A stretch of DNA of 64,000 bases from Stappia sp. ES.058. GTDB taxonomy: Bacteria > Pseudomonadota > Alphaproteobacteria > Rhizobiales > Stappiaceae. Numbering within the stretch: the first letter of the stretch is position 1; every line of letters begins with the position of its first letter. The notes under the pieces are model-generated. The model had not been told where the DNA came from and did no database searches. It saw nothing but the letters and a program-made list of their open reading frames with translations. The translations under genes were made by a program, and so were the position numbers. This document shows, one piece after another, positions 9,174-18,364 of the stretch. Where the stretch lies: positions 4,507,001 through 4,571,000 of the forward strand of contig NZ_LT629784.1 of the NCBI RefSeq assembly GCF_900105595.1, read 5' to 3'.

Positions 9174-10963
9174 CGCCGGCCGCCGAGGCGACCGCGCGCC
9201 GGGTGGCGGCCGCGTTGCCGGGCGCAACGCTGCACGGCCTTGCCCACCGGGTGCCGGGCCTCGATGCGTCCTTCGCCGAAACGCTCAACCATATCCGCTC
9301 GCTCTATCAGGCGGGGACGCCGATCATCGGCGTTTGCGCCTCCGGGATCCTGATCCGTGCGCTGGCGGCGGTGATCTCCGACAAGCGGCTCGAGCCTCCG
9401 GTGCTTGCCGTCTCCGAGGATGGCGCAAGCGTGATCCCGCTGCTTGGCGGGCACCGTGGAGCCAACTCGCTGGCGCGGCAGATCGCCGAGGCGCTCGATG
9501 GGCATGCAGGCGTGACGACCGCAGGCGATACCGCGCTCGGGATTGCACTGGATTCCCCGCCCGCCGGATGGTGGCTCGCCAATCCCGAACACGCCAAGGG
9601 CTTCATGGCGGAACTTCTGGCGGGTGCGCCGGTGCGCATCGAGGGCAATGCGGAGTGGATCGCCCGCTCGCGGCTCGCGGTCTCCGACAAGGCCGATCTG
9701 ACGATTTGCCTGACCGAGGAACGCCGCACATCAGACGACAAGACGCTGGTCTATCACCCCCGTCGTCTCGCGGTCGGCGTTGGCTGCGCACGCGGCTGCC
9801 CGGCGGATGAGCTTTCCGCGCTCGTGCGCGAGACGCTGGAGGCCGAGGGCCTGGCGGAAGGGGCCGTGGCATGCATTGCAACCCTCGATCTCAAGGCCGA
9901 CGAGCCGGCGATGAACGCGCTGGCCGACGCGCTCAAGGTGCCCTTGCGCGTCTTCGACGCCGAAACGCTGGAGGCAGAGATGCCGCGCCTTGAGAACCCG
10001 TCGGAGGTCGTCTTCGCCGAGGTCGGTTGCCACGGGGTCAGCGAGGGGGCCGCCCTTGCCGCCGTCGGGCCGCAAGGCTCCCTTCGCGTCGCCAAACGCA
10101 AGACCGCGAACGCGACGGTGGCGGTTGCCCTGTCGCTGGCGCCGTTGAAACCCTCCGAGGTCGGCCGTGAGCGCGGCCGGCTGTCGGTGATCGGCATCGG
10201 TCCGGGGCGTGACGACTGGCGCACACCGCAGGCCTCGCGCCTTCTGGCGGAGGCCGACGAGATCGTCGGCTATTCGCTCTATCTCGACCTTGTCGCCCCC
10301 CTCATTCAGGGCAAGCCGCGCCATGCCTTTCCGCTCGGCGCGGAGGAGGAGCGCGTGCGTTTCGCGCTGGAACGGGCCGGCGAGGGGCGGTCGGTCGCGC
10401 TGGTGTCGTCGGGTGACGCCGGCATCTACGCCATGGGCGCGCTGGTGTTCGAACTGCTCGACAGGCCGCAAGCCGACGGCGGGGTTTCGGATGCCGCGCG
10501 CCGTATCGAGGTGACCAACGCGCCGGGAATCTCCGCGCTTCAGGCGGTCTCCGCGCTGATCGGCGCGCCGCTCGGCCATGACTTCTGCACCATTTCGCTC
10601 TCCGATCTCCTGACTCCCTGGGAGGCGATCGAACAGCGCCTCAAGGCTGCGGCGATGGGCGATTTCGTCATCGCCTTCTACAATCCTGTCTCCAAGCGCC
10701 GCCGCACCCAGCTTGCTGCAGCCCGTGAGATCCTGCTGGCGCACAGGCCTGCCGATACGCCCGTCGTGCTTGGCTTCAATCTGGGCCGCGAAGGCGAGAC
10801 CGTGCGCGTCACCACGCTTGCAGCGCTCACCGTCGACGAGGTCGACATGCTGACCACCGTGCTTGTCGGTTCCTCGGCATCGCGTGCGGTCATGACCGGT
10901 GCCGGCAAACCCTTCGTCTACACGCCGCGCGGCTACGCCAAGCGCATCGAGGAAAAGCTATGA
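9143..10963 (+). CDS. cobJ: CbiG-CobJ fusion: cobalt-precorrin-5A hydrolase plus precorrin-3B C17-methyltransferase
   Basis: A 606-residue fusion. Residues about 5-120 are the CbiG N-terminal domain (PIIGVCASGILIRALA, PLLGGHRGANSLA), about 215-330 the CbiG/CobE C-terminal domain (VGVGCARGCPADE), and about 345-606 the CobJ methylase (LSVIGIGPGRDDW, VALVSSGDAGIYAMGAL). CobJ methylates C17 with ring contraction; CbiG opens the ring-A lactone in the cobalt-early pathway. It begins at GTG 9143 with GGGAG upstream, inside the end of cobI (31-nt overlap), and its stop overlaps cobM. No cobG or cobZ is in the window, so the mechanism of ring contraction here is open. Confidence 0.92.
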   Translation: MDASAAILVLTPAAEATARRVAAALPGATLHGLAHRVPGLDASFAETLNHIRSLYQAGTPIIGVCASGILIRALAAVISDKRLEPPVLAVSEDGASVIPLLGGHRGANSLARQIAEALDGHAGVTTAGDTALGIALDSPPAGWWLANPEHAKGFMAELLAGAPVRIEGNAEWIARSRLAVSDKADLTICLTEERRTSDDKTLVYHPRRLAVGVGCARGCPADELSALVRETLEAEGLAEGAVACIATLDLKADEPAMNALADALKVPLRVFDAETLEAEMPRLENPSEVVFAEVGCHGVSEGAALAAVGPQGSLRVAKRKTANATVAVALSLAPLKPSEVGRERGRLSVIGIGPGRDDWRTPQASRLLAEADEIVGYSLYLDLVAPLIQGKPRHAFPLGAEEERVRFALERAGEGRSVALVSSGDAGIYAMGALVFELLDRPQADGGVSDAARRIEVTNAPGISALQAVSALIGAPLGHDFCTISLSDLLTPWEAIEQRLKAAAMGDFVIAFYNPVSKRRRTQLAAAREILLAHRPADTPVVLGFNLGREGETVRVTTLAALTVDEVDMLTTVLVGSSASRAVMTGAGKPFVYTPRGYAKRIEEKL

Positions 10964-11733
10964 CCGTCCATTTCATCGGCGCGGGTCCGGGCGACCCGGA
11001 TCTCATTACTGTGCGCGGCCTTCGCCTTATCCAGAACTGCCCGGTCTGTCTCTATGCCGGCTCGCTGGTGCCCGAAGCGGTTGTCGAGGCAGCGCCTAAG
11101 GGCGCGCGCGTGATCGACACGGCGCCGATGACGCTCGACGAGATCATGGCGGAAATCGAGGCGGCCCATGCGCGGGGCGAGGATGTCGCCCGCGTGCATT
11201 CCGGCGATCCGTCGCTTTATGGCGCGATCGCCGAACAGATCCGGCGCCTGCGCGCGAAGGACATTCCCTTCGACGTCACGCCGGGCGTGCCGGCCTTCGC
11301 GGCGGCCGCCGCAGCGCTCGGGCAGGAACTCACCGTTCCCGAAATTGCCCAGACGGTGATCCTGACCCGCACGGCGATGAAATCCTCAGCCATGCCCGAA
11401 GGCGAGGATCTGGAAACGCTCGGTCGCTCGGGCGCAACGCTTGCGATCCATCTGTCGATCCGAAATCTGCGCGAGATCGAACGCCAGCTCAGCCCGCTCT
11501 ACGGGGCGGACTGCCCGGTTGTGGTGGCCTATCGCGTCGGCTGGCCGGACCAGGCCTTCATTCACGGAACGCTCACCGACATTCGCGACAAGGTGCGCGA
11601 GGCCAAGCTCACCCGCACGGCGCTGATCTTCGTCGGGCGCGCGCTCGAACCCGCCGCAGACTTCCGCGACAGCGCGCTCTATGACGCAGACCACGTCCAT
11701 GTGCTGCGTCCGAAACGAAAGGCAAAGAGCTGA
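10960..11733 (+). CDS. cobM: Precorrin-4 C11-methyltransferase CobM/CbiF
   Basis: A 257-residue SAM-dependent tetrapyrrole methylase with VHFIGAGPGDPDLITVRG at the N-terminus, ARVHSGDPSLYGAIAEQ and TPGVPAFAAAAAALGQELTVPE. It is the last member of the cbiX-cobM run, coupled to cobJ by an ATGA overlap. Length and motifs fit the family throughout. Confidence 0.94.
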   Translation: MTVHFIGAGPGDPDLITVRGLRLIQNCPVCLYAGSLVPEAVVEAAPKGARVIDTAPMTLDEIMAEIEAAHARGEDVARVHSGDPSLYGAIAEQIRRLRAKDIPFDVTPGVPAFAAAAAALGQELTVPEIAQTVILTRTAMKSSAMPEGEDLETLGRSGATLAIHLSIRNLREIERQLSPLYGADCPVVVAYRVGWPDQAFIHGTLTDIRDKVREAKLTRTALIFVGRALEPAADFRDSALYDADHVHVLRPKRKAKS

Positions 11734-11743
11734 ATTTTCAGCC

Positions 11744-11782
11744 GAATTTGCATCTGGTGCCCGTCTTCCCCTAGGATCGGAC
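11744..11782 (+). promoter_or_regulatory. Duplicated upstream element, copy 1 (contains CCTAGG)
   Basis: The 39 bp before the first methyltransferase read as a diverged copy of the 37 bp before the second: ATTTGNA, then CGTYTTYC, then CCTAGG (11770-11775) and GGAC. The spacing from CCTAGG to the ATG is 30 bp here and 32 bp in the second copy, so the promoter or leader was probably duplicated with the gene. Confidence 0.45.
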
Positions 11783-11805
11783 ACGCCGAACAGGGGAGGA
11801 CTGCC

Positions 11806-12432
11806 ATGTCGCCGGAAAATCCGTTGCTTGTGCGCGCCATCTCGCTCGGGGGCGACAAGCGGAAGATCACCGAGTTCTACGACGAGTGGGCAAAGGCCTA
11901 CGACCACGACATGACCGACACCATCGGCTATGTCGGCCATGTGGTCACGGCCGAGGCGCTCGCCCCGCTCGTCTCCGGCGACGCGGAAATCCTCGATGCG
12001 GGCTGCGGCACCGGTCTTGTCGCGGTGGAACTGAAGAACCGCAATGCCGCCCTTCGCATCGACGGCATTGACCTGACGCAGGGCATGCTCGACGAGGCGG
12101 CAAAGACGGGTGCCTATCGACAGCTCGTTCCCGGTGACCTGACCGCGACGCTTCCCTTTCCCGACAATTCCTATGACGGCATCGTCAGCGCCGGCGTCTA
12201 CACAAACGGCCATGTCGGGCCGGAAGGCATCGAGGAACTGGTGCGCATCGCCAAACCGGGCGCTCCCATCGTTCTGACGGTGCGCGACACCGCCTGGGAG
12301 GCGGACGGCTTCGACGTCCATATCCGCGATCTGGAAACGGCCGGGCGCATCCGTGTGCGCGAAATCCGCCACAGCCCCTATCATGCCAACGAGGACATTT
12401 TCTGCCATCTGTGCACGCTGGAAGCCGTTTGA
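11806..12432 (+). CDS. Class I SAM-dependent methyltransferase, tandem copy 1
   Basis: A 208-residue soluble protein with a Rossmann methyltransferase core: ILDAGCGTGLVAVEL (motif I, about residues 63-77), IDGIDLTQGMLDEA (motif II) and YDGIVSAGVYTNGHVGPEG (motif IV). The N-terminus MSPENPLLVRAISL is shared with the next gene, which is clearly a paralogue. GGGGAGGA lies just upstream of the ATG. It sits between cobM and the cobB-cobA pair but has no known place in cobalamin synthesis; substrate unknown. Confidence 0.82.
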   Translation: MSPENPLLVRAISLGGDKRKITEFYDEWAKAYDHDMTDTIGYVGHVVTAEALAPLVSGDAEILDAGCGTGLVAVELKNRNAALRIDGIDLTQGMLDEAAKTGAYRQLVPGDLTATLPFPDNSYDGIVSAGVYTNGHVGPEGIEELVRIAKPGAPIVLTVRDTAWEADGFDVHIRDLETAGRIRVREIRHSPYHANEDIFCHLCTLEAV

Positions 12433-12453
12433 TCGCGAACGACGCTTTCCCAA

Positions 12454-12490
12454 GGATTTGAAATCCCTGTTCGTTTTTCCTAGGCTGGAC
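12454..12490 (+). promoter_or_regulatory. Duplicated upstream element, copy 2 (contains CCTAGG)
   Basis: Second copy of the element described at 11744-11782. ATTTGAA, GTTCGTTTTTC and CCTAGG (12479-12484) align with copy 1 in the same order. The region after CCTAGG differs between the copies apart from GGAC and the purine-rich ribosome binding site. Confidence 0.45.
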
Positions 12491-12516
12491 CAAATCAGCC
12501 AAAGGAGAGACACGCC

Positions 12517-13146
12517 ATGGAGCCGGAAAACCCGCTCTTGAAACGCGCCTATGCCCTGGATGGCAACGCCACGGAAATCCGCTCGCTCTACCGCGACTGG
12601 GCACAAAGCTATGATGCCGACACGGTTGACGGCATGGGCTACGTCGCGCCCGAACAGGCCGCCGAGGTTCTCGCCGATCGGCTCGACGGCGCGGCGATGA
12701 TTCTCGACGCAGGGTGCGGAACGGGGCTTGTCGGAGAGGCGCTGAGCCGGCAAAAGACATCCGGTGTTATGATCGACGGCATCGATCTCAGCGCCGGAAT
12801 GCTGGAGCGCGCCGCGCAGAAGAACGTCTATCGCAAGCTTTCCGAGGCCGATCTCACCAAGCCGCTTGATCTGGCGAAGGACAGCTACGACGGGGTCGTC
12901 AGTGTCGGCGTCTTCACCAGCGGCCATGTCGGCCCGCTGGCCATGGACGAGCTTGCACGCATCGCGCGCCCCGGCGCGCCGGTGGTCGTGACCGTTCACG
13001 AAAAGGTTTGGGGCCCGGACGGTTACGCCGACCACCTGAAGGCGATGGAGGCGAAGGGGCTTGTCCGCGTGCGCGAGATTCGCGACGCTGCCTACCACGA
13101 AAAGGAAGGTTATTCCTGCAAGCTCTGTGTTCTGGAAGCCGCCTGA
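12517..13146 (+). CDS. Class I SAM-dependent methyltransferase, tandem copy 2
   Basis: A 209-residue paralogue of the preceding gene. Shared features include the start MEPENPLLKRAYAL, the YRDWAQSYDADT block, ILDAGCGTGLVGEAL, IDGIDLSAGMLERA and the C-terminal CKLCVLEAA (CHLCTLEAV in copy 1). The paired cysteines near the C-terminus are conserved in both copies. AAAGGAGAG provides a good ribosome binding site. The two copies have diverged well beyond recent duplication, so each probably has its own job. Substrate unknown. Confidence 0.82.
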   Translation: MEPENPLLKRAYALDGNATEIRSLYRDWAQSYDADTVDGMGYVAPEQAAEVLADRLDGAAMILDAGCGTGLVGEALSRQKTSGVMIDGIDLSAGMLERAAQKNVYRKLSEADLTKPLDLAKDSYDGVVSVGVFTSGHVGPLAMDELARIARPGAPVVVTVHEKVWGPDGYADHLKAMEAKGLVRVREIRDAAYHEKEGYSCKLCVLEAA

Positions 13147-13185
13147 GGATCGCTCATCGCCCGGCGATGACATGCCAAGACGTCG

Positions 13186-14487
13186 TCATCGCGCGGCGAT
13201 GATGTGGGCGAAGGACCCCATGACGTTGCCCACCCTAAGCCCCATGTCGGCAAGCTGCGTCCCGGTCGCGTCCACTGCAGAGAACAACCGCTCCGCCGCG
13301 CCTTCGCGGGTGGTCGAGGCATAGTGGAACTCATGGGCCGAGAGCGGTCCGGCGAAGGTCGTGTCGGACGTCGGCGTCAGCACCCGGTAGCCCAGCTGCA
13401 GCTTGCGCGTCGCGAAGCTCGTCTCCAGCGGCAAGAGCCCCGCCATGGCATGGCGGGTGCCATCGGCGTCACGCAGACCCTGCCCGAGCGTCATGTAGCC
13501 GCCGCACTCGCCGTAGACCAGCGCGCCGCGCGATGCGGCGGCGCGCAGGCCGTCCAGAAACCGCGTGGCGGCGGCAAGCCGGCCGGCGTGCAGCTCCGGA
13601 TAGCCTCCGGGCAGATAGACGGCATCGGCGCTCGCGTCCGGGGCCTCGTCGGCAAGCGGCGAGAAGACCGTCAGCTCCGCGCCCGCCGCGCGCCAACTCC
13701 CAAGCAGGTGCGGATAGCAAAAGGCGAAGGCGATGTCGCTGGCAATGGCGATCCGCTGGCCGGGCGGCGGCAGGAGCGAGGCTCCTGGCGCTGCCGCGAC
13801 GGGAGTGGACAACGCCCGCAGCCCGTCCAGATCGATATGTTGCGCGCAGATCGTTGCGGCCGCGTCCAGAAAAGCGCCGAGTTCGGCGTGTTCGTCCGCC
13901 TGCACCAGTCCCAGATGCCGTTCGGGAAGCGCAAGGGCCGAATCGCGCGGCACCGCGCCCAGCACCGGTATCCCGAGTGGGCGAAGTGCGGATCGCAGCA
14001 TCGCCTCGTGGCGGGGGCTGCCAATGCGGTTGAGGATCAGGCCGGAAATGGAAATGTCCGCGCGATGGTCTCGAAACCCGCGCACGAGCGCTGCAACGGA
14101 CTGCGCCTGTTTCGCGCAGTCGACGACGAGCACGACCGGAATGTTCAGGATCGCGGCGAGGTCGGCGGCCGAGCCGCTGCCATCGGACGCGCCGTCGAAC
14201 AGCCCCATGGCGCCCTCGACGAGAAGAAGCTCCGCGTCCTCGCCGAAACGCGACGCGAGCCCTCGGATATGGTCGGCCGACATCGCCCAGGCATCGAGAT
14301 TGACGCAAGTTCGACCGCTGGCGGCTTCGTGGAACCTCGGGTCGATGTAGTCCGGGCCGGATTTGGCGGAGGCGACATTGACGCCCGCGGTTTTCAGGGC
14401 GCGCAGCAAGGCGAGCGTCAGGGTGGTCTTGCCGGCGCCGGAGTTCGGCGCCGCGATCAGAAGACCGGCGGCGCGTGGCTGGCTCAT
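13186..14487 (-). CDS. cobB: Cobyrinic acid a,c-diamide synthase CobB/CbiA
   Basis: A 433-residue ATP-dependent glutamine amidotransferase that amidates the a and c side chains. The N-terminal P-loop is APNSGAGKTTLTLALLRAL, followed by SGPDYIDPRFH; the C-terminal class I amidotransferase domain has VYLPGGYPELHAG and the nucleophile region VYGECGGYMTLG with the catalytic cysteine. It overlaps the cobA stop by 4 nt and is read from the cobA side. Confidence 0.93.
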   Translation of the reverse strand: MSQPRAAGLLIAAPNSGAGKTTLTLALLRALKTAGVNVASAKSGPDYIDPRFHEAASGRTCVNLDAWAMSADHIRGLASRFGEDAELLLVEGAMGLFDGASDGSGSAADLAAILNIPVVLVVDCAKQAQSVAALVRGFRDHRADISISGLILNRIGSPRHEAMLRSALRPLGIPVLGAVPRDSALALPERHLGLVQADEHAELGAFLDAAATICAQHIDLDGLRALSTPVAAAPGASLLPPPGQRIAIASDIAFAFCYPHLLGSWRAAGAELTVFSPLADEAPDASADAVYLPGGYPELHAGRLAAATRFLDGLRAAASRGALVYGECGGYMTLGQGLRDADGTRHAMAGLLPLETSFATRKLQLGYRVLTPTSDTTFAGPLSAHEFHYASTTREGAAERLFSAVDATGTQLADMGLRVGNVMGSFAHIIAAR

Positions 14488-15356
14488 CCGGTTTCTGACG
14501 TTCGCCTGAGATTGAGCGGGTCGGGGTCGAGGCTGCGGCCCTGAGCCGCACCGAGCCAGTCGAGCCCCGCGCGCAGGCGCACCACCTCCCCGACACAGAC
14601 GATGGCCGGCGGTTCCAGCGTGGCCTTGGCGGCATCTTCGGCGGCGCGCCCGAGCGTCGTTTCCAGCACCTGCTGGTTGGTGAGCGTGCCGTTGCAGACG
14701 ATTGCCACCGGCTCGTCGGCGCGCCGTCCGGCGTCGAGCAGGTTCTGGCTGATCTGCGCCAAATGCTTCATCGCCATATACATGACGATCACGGGGGACC
14801 CCCTGGCGATTGCATCCCAGTTGATCGCCGACGGAGCAAGCCCCGTCTGGTCGTGGCCGGTGAGGAAGGTCACAGCCTGGTTGGTGTCGCGGTGCGTCGC
14901 CGGAATGCCGGCATAGGCCAGCCCGCCGATGCCGGCGGTGACGCCGGGAACGATGCGAAACGGTACGCCGGCGCCCACGAGCGTCAGCGCTTCCTCGCCG
15001 CCGCGTCCGAAGACGAACGGGTCACCGCCCTTCAGCCGCAGCACGCGGTGCCCGCCGCGGGCGTAGTCGATCAGCTTGAGCGAGATGTCGCGTTGCTTCG
15101 GGCTCGGCTTGCCGCCGCGCTTGCCGGCATAGTCGATGATCGCGCCGGGTTTGGCGAGGTCGAGAATGCTGGTGTCGACGAGTGCGTCATAGACGATGAC
15201 GTCGGCGTGGCGCAGGCCGTTCAGCACATGCAGCGTCAAGAGGCCGGGATCGCCGGGACCTGCGCCGGCCAGCCACACCCAACCGGCCTCGAAATCGGGA
15301 AGGCGGAGGCGGGACGGATCAAGGCCGTCTGTGAGATCGTTTGGCGTCGTGCTCAT
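14484..15356 (-). CDS. cobA: Uroporphyrinogen-III C-methyltransferase CobA (SUMT)
   Basis: A 290-residue methylase making precorrin-2 from uroporphyrinogen III, the entry into both sirohaem and cobalamin. WLAGAGPGDPGLLTLHVL, YDALVDTSIL, LKGGDPFVFGRGGEE and the TSALAGIP-like PGVTAGIGGLAYAGIPATHR are family blocks. It is followed by cobB with a 4-nt overlap and is divergent from cbiD; the 125 bp between 15357 and 15481 should hold both promoters. Confidence 0.94.
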   Translation of the reverse strand: MSTTPNDLTDGLDPSRLRLPDFEAGWVWLAGAGPGDPGLLTLHVLNGLRHADVIVYDALVDTSILDLAKPGAIIDYAGKRGGKPSPKQRDISLKLIDYARGGHRVLRLKGGDPFVFGRGGEEALTLVGAGVPFRIVPGVTAGIGGLAYAGIPATHRDTNQAVTFLTGHDQTGLAPSAINWDAIARGSPVIVMYMAMKHLAQISQNLLDAGRRADEPVAIVCNGTLTNQQVLETTLGRAAEDAAKATLEPPAIVCVGEVVRLRAGLDWLGAAQGRSLDPDPLNLRRTSETG

Positions 15357-15481
15357 GTCCCTTCGGTTTTACGACGCGTGGGCGTCCGAGCCAAGGTCAA
15401 CTTGCGTCGGCTTCTATTGAAATCGCGACCTTTGCACCCTTTGCCGTGACGCTCATCGCGGCCCGCCCTATAGTCCGGCGC

Positions 15482-16615
15482 ATGAACGCAAGGGATACCA
15501 CCGAACTGCGCCGGGGTTGGACCACGGGCGCCTGCGCCACGGCGGCCGCCAAGGCCGCCTATCAGGCGTTGCTCACCGGTGCGTTTCCCGATCCGGTGGA
15601 GATCGTCCTGCCCAAGGGCGAACGTCCCGCATTCGCGCTTGCCCGTGAGACGCTGGAGGGAGACGCGGCGCTTGCGGCCATCGTCAAGGATGCGGGCGAT
15701 GATCCCGACGTCACCCACGGCGCGCTGGTGATCGCGCGGGTACGTCTCGCGCAGGCCGGCAGCGGCGTGGTGTTTTGCGCCGGCGAGGGCGTGGGAACGG
15801 TGACCCGCGAGGGCCTGCCGATTCCCCCCGGCGAGCCGGCGATCAATCCCGTCCCCCGCCAGATGATTGCAACCGCCATCGCCGAGGTCGCCGAGGCCCA
15901 CGGCGGCAGCGGCGATGTCGAGGTGGAAATCTCCATTCCCGGCGGCGAGGCACTGGCGCAAAAGACCATGAACCCGAGGCTCGGGATCGTCGGCGGGCTG
16001 TCGATCCTGGGCACCACCGGGATCGTGCGGCCGTTTTCCTGTGCGGCCTGGATCGCCTCCATCCATCGCGGCGTCGACGTCGCTCGTGCTGCGGGCATCA
16101 CCCATGTCATCGGCGCCACCGGCGCGACGTCGGAGACGGCTGCGCAGGCGCGCCATCCGGTCCTGCCGGAGATGGCCTTGCTCGACATGGGCGACTTTGC
16201 CGGTGGCCTGCTCAAGTATCTGCGGGCCCATCCCGTGCCGCGCCTGACGCTTGCCGGCGGCTTCGCCAAGCTGGTGAAACTGGCCCAGGGCGCGCTCGAT
16301 CTTCATTCCGCGCGCAGCCAAGTCGATTTCGAGGCGCTGGCTGACGTGCTGCACGGCGAGGGGGCATCGCCGGAGTTGGTCGCGGCCGCACGCGGCGCAA
16401 ACACCGCCAAGGAAGTACTGGACCGCGCCGAACGCGAGGGCGTTGATGTCGCGGGCGCGGTGGCGCGCGCGGCGCATGCGGCGGTGCGCAAGGTGCTGCG
16501 CGATGCGCCGGTCGATCTGGAGGTTCTCGTCGTCGACCGCGCCGGACGGATCGTCGCCGAAGTCCCGTTCCAAAGCGCTCGACCGTCACCGGGGGAGGGT
16601 GGATGCGTCTCCTGA
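15482..16615 (+). CDS. cbiD: Cobalt-precorrin-5B C1-methyltransferase CbiD
   Basis: The ATG at 15482 gives a 377-residue protein starting MNARDTTELRRGWTTGACATAAAKAAY, where GWTTGACATAAAKA is the CbiD signature; an upstream in-frame extension to 15341 would run into the cobA start and is rejected. CbiD belongs to the oxygen-independent pathway and replaces CobF. Conserved GGLSILGTTGIVRPFS and GNFAG-like GDFAGGLLKYL are present. Its end overlaps the cobK start by 13 nt. Confidence 0.93.
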   Translation: MNARDTTELRRGWTTGACATAAAKAAYQALLTGAFPDPVEIVLPKGERPAFALARETLEGDAALAAIVKDAGDDPDVTHGALVIARVRLAQAGSGVVFCAGEGVGTVTREGLPIPPGEPAINPVPRQMIATAIAEVAEAHGGSGDVEVEISIPGGEALAQKTMNPRLGIVGGLSILGTTGIVRPFSCAAWIASIHRGVDVARAAGITHVIGATGATSETAAQARHPVLPEMALLDMGDFAGGLLKYLRAHPVPRLTLAGGFAKLVKLAQGALDLHSARSQVDFEALADVLHGEGASPELVAAARGANTAKEVLDRAEREGVDVAGAVARAAHAAVRKVLRDAPVDLEVLVVDRAGRIVAEVPFQSARPSPGEGGCVS

Positions 16616-17346
16616 TTCTCGGTGGAACGGGCGACGCGCGCGCGCTCGCCGCCCGGCTTTGCGAAGATGCACGGTATTCCGTGATCGTGTCGTTGGCCGG
16701 CGTTGTCGCGCGGCCCGAGGTTTATGGCGCCGAAACGCGGGTTGGCGGATTTGGCGGAATCGATGGGCTTTCCGTCTATCTCGCGGAAAGCGAAATTGAT
16801 GCGGTTGTCGATGCCACCCACCCTTTCGCGGCGATGATGTCTGAAAACGCGGCCGTCGCCTGTCGCCGGACCGGGGTCGCTCTGCTGCGCCTCGACCGGC
16901 TGCCGTGGGCGCCGGAGGCGGGCGACGACTGGCATGAGGTCGCCGACCTGTGCGGCGCGGCGAGTGCGCTTCCCCTCGCAGCACGTCCCTTTCTGGCCAT
17001 CGGGCGCAAGGAAATCGGCGTTTTCGCGCCGCGCGGCGATCTTGACTGCCTGATGCGAATGATCGATCCGCCCGCCCCCGATCAGCCGCTGCCGCCCGGT
17101 CGGCTGGTGCTTGGCCGTCCCCCTTCGGACCCGGAGATGGAATGCGCGGCGTTTCGCGACCATGGCGTGACCCATGTGGTCACCAAGAACAGCGGCGGCC
17201 CCTGGGGCTATGCCAAGCTCGAGGCGGCGCGGCGTCTCGGTCTTCCGGTGATCATGGTGCGCCGCCCGCCGGGGCCCGGCGGCGAAACGGCCTTGGATGT
17301 CACGGAGGTCCTGACCTGGCTCGAGCGCCGCATCGGCGAGGACTGA
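16603..17346 (+). CDS. cobK: Precorrin-6A reductase CobK/CbiJ
   Basis: A 247-residue NAD(P)H-dependent reductase of the corrin macrocycle. MRLLILGGTGDARALAARL is the nucleotide-binding start, VDATHPFAAMMSENA is the substrate-site block, and VTKNSGGPWGYAKLEAARRLGLPVIMV the conserved C-terminal region. GGGGGAGGG lies just upstream within the end of cbiD. It is the last cobalamin gene in this window. Confidence 0.93.
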   Translation: MRLLILGGTGDARALAARLCEDARYSVIVSLAGVVARPEVYGAETRVGGFGGIDGLSVYLAESEIDAVVDATHPFAAMMSENAAVACRRTGVALLRLDRLPWAPEAGDDWHEVADLCGAASALPLAARPFLAIGRKEIGVFAPRGDLDCLMRMIDPPAPDQPLPPGRLVLGRPPSDPEMECAAFRDHGVTHVVTKNSGGPWGYAKLEAARRLGLPVIMVRRPPGPGGETALDVTEVLTWLERRIGED

Positions 17347-17355
17347 AGGCCGGTT

Positions 17356-18141
17356 TCAGGCGCGTGCGCGCTTTGCGCCGAGCCATAGGCCGCCGATCTT
17401 CAACAGATAGCGGACAATGCCGAGCGTATAGCGACCGCCGAGGCGTTTGGGCTCCTGCGCAAAGCGGAAGACCCATTCCAGTCCGAGCCGGCGCAGAATG
17501 CCGGGTGCGCGCGTAACTTCGCCGGCGGTGAAATCGAACAGCGCGCCGACGCCGAGCGCAAGCGGCACGTCGAGTGAGGGCGACAGGGCCTCGATCAGGT
17601 ATTCCTGCTTCGGGTTGCCCATCGCCACCAACAGGATATCGGGAGCGGCCGCGTTGATGCCCGCGACGATTTCCGCGTGATCGTCGGGGCTGAAATAGCC
17701 GTCGCGGTGACCGCAGATGACGATGTTTTCATGCGTGAGGGCGAATCGCTCCGCTGCACGGGCGACGATGTCCGGCTTCGCGCCGAGAAGATACACGCGT
17801 GTCTTGGACGGCGCGGCCGCGAGAAGGGCGGGAATAAAGTCCGTGCCGTTGAGATTGCCGGGAAAGCCCTCGCCGGTGAGAAGCTTTGCGCCGATTTCCG
17901 CGCCGATCCCGTCATTGAGCACGAGAAAACCTTCAAGGGTTTGCGCGAATTCCGGGTTGTCCATCGCCAGCAACAGTCCATGCGCATTGGCGAAGGCGAC
18001 GCGCAGCGGCGGACCGTCCGGGACGCGGGCAAGCAATTGCTCGATGGCCTGAGGCCGCGACAGTCGGGCAACAGCGACCGGGCCGATGCGAACCTGCGCC
18101 GGCGTTTTCGTCGCGTGTTCGGTTGGACGCTCGCTGTTCAT
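17356..18141 (-). CDS. WecG/TagA/CpsF family glycosyltransferase
   Basis: A 261-residue GT26-family protein, the type that adds the second sugar to a lipid-linked sugar at the inner face of the membrane. Family blocks are ANAHGLLLAMDNPEF, VLNDGIGAEIGAK with the conserved Asp-Gly, and LLVAMGNPKQEYLI; a basic C-terminus (RRLGLEWVFRFAQEPKRLGGRY) fits membrane association. It is convergent with cobK (9 bp apart) and opens the exopolysaccharide cluster. The sugar donated cannot be read from sequence. Confidence 0.88.
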   Translation of the reverse strand: MNSERPTEHATKTPAQVRIGPVAVARLSRPQAIEQLLARVPDGPPLRVAFANAHGLLLAMDNPEFAQTLEGFLVLNDGIGAEIGAKLLTGEGFPGNLNGTDFIPALLAAAPSKTRVYLLGAKPDIVARAAERFALTHENIVICGHRDGYFSPDDHAEIVAGINAAAPDILLVAMGNPKQEYLIEALSPSLDVPLALGVGALFDFTAGEVTRAPGILRRLGLEWVFRFAQEPKRLGGRYTLGIVRYLLKIGGLWLGAKRARA

Positions 18142-18364
18142 GATCCTCGCTCTCGTGATGCTCGTCGCAGCTTAGGCGCGAAGTGCAAACCAGGTGCTAA
18201 TCGCGCAAGGAATTTTATGACAGCGTGATCACCGGTTGTCCGAGCCGCGGGATCAGCGGGCTTGCGAATTGTTAACCATGTTCAGTCATTGATTGGACTG
18301 AGACGAACCCTTTTCGGCCCCGACCAGACGGTGGCGCGAACGGATTTCCAGGCGGCGCGCGAAC

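Noticed and set aside
9731..10744. Minus-strand open frame opposite cobJ
   Set aside because: Antisense shadow of a strongly conserved gene.
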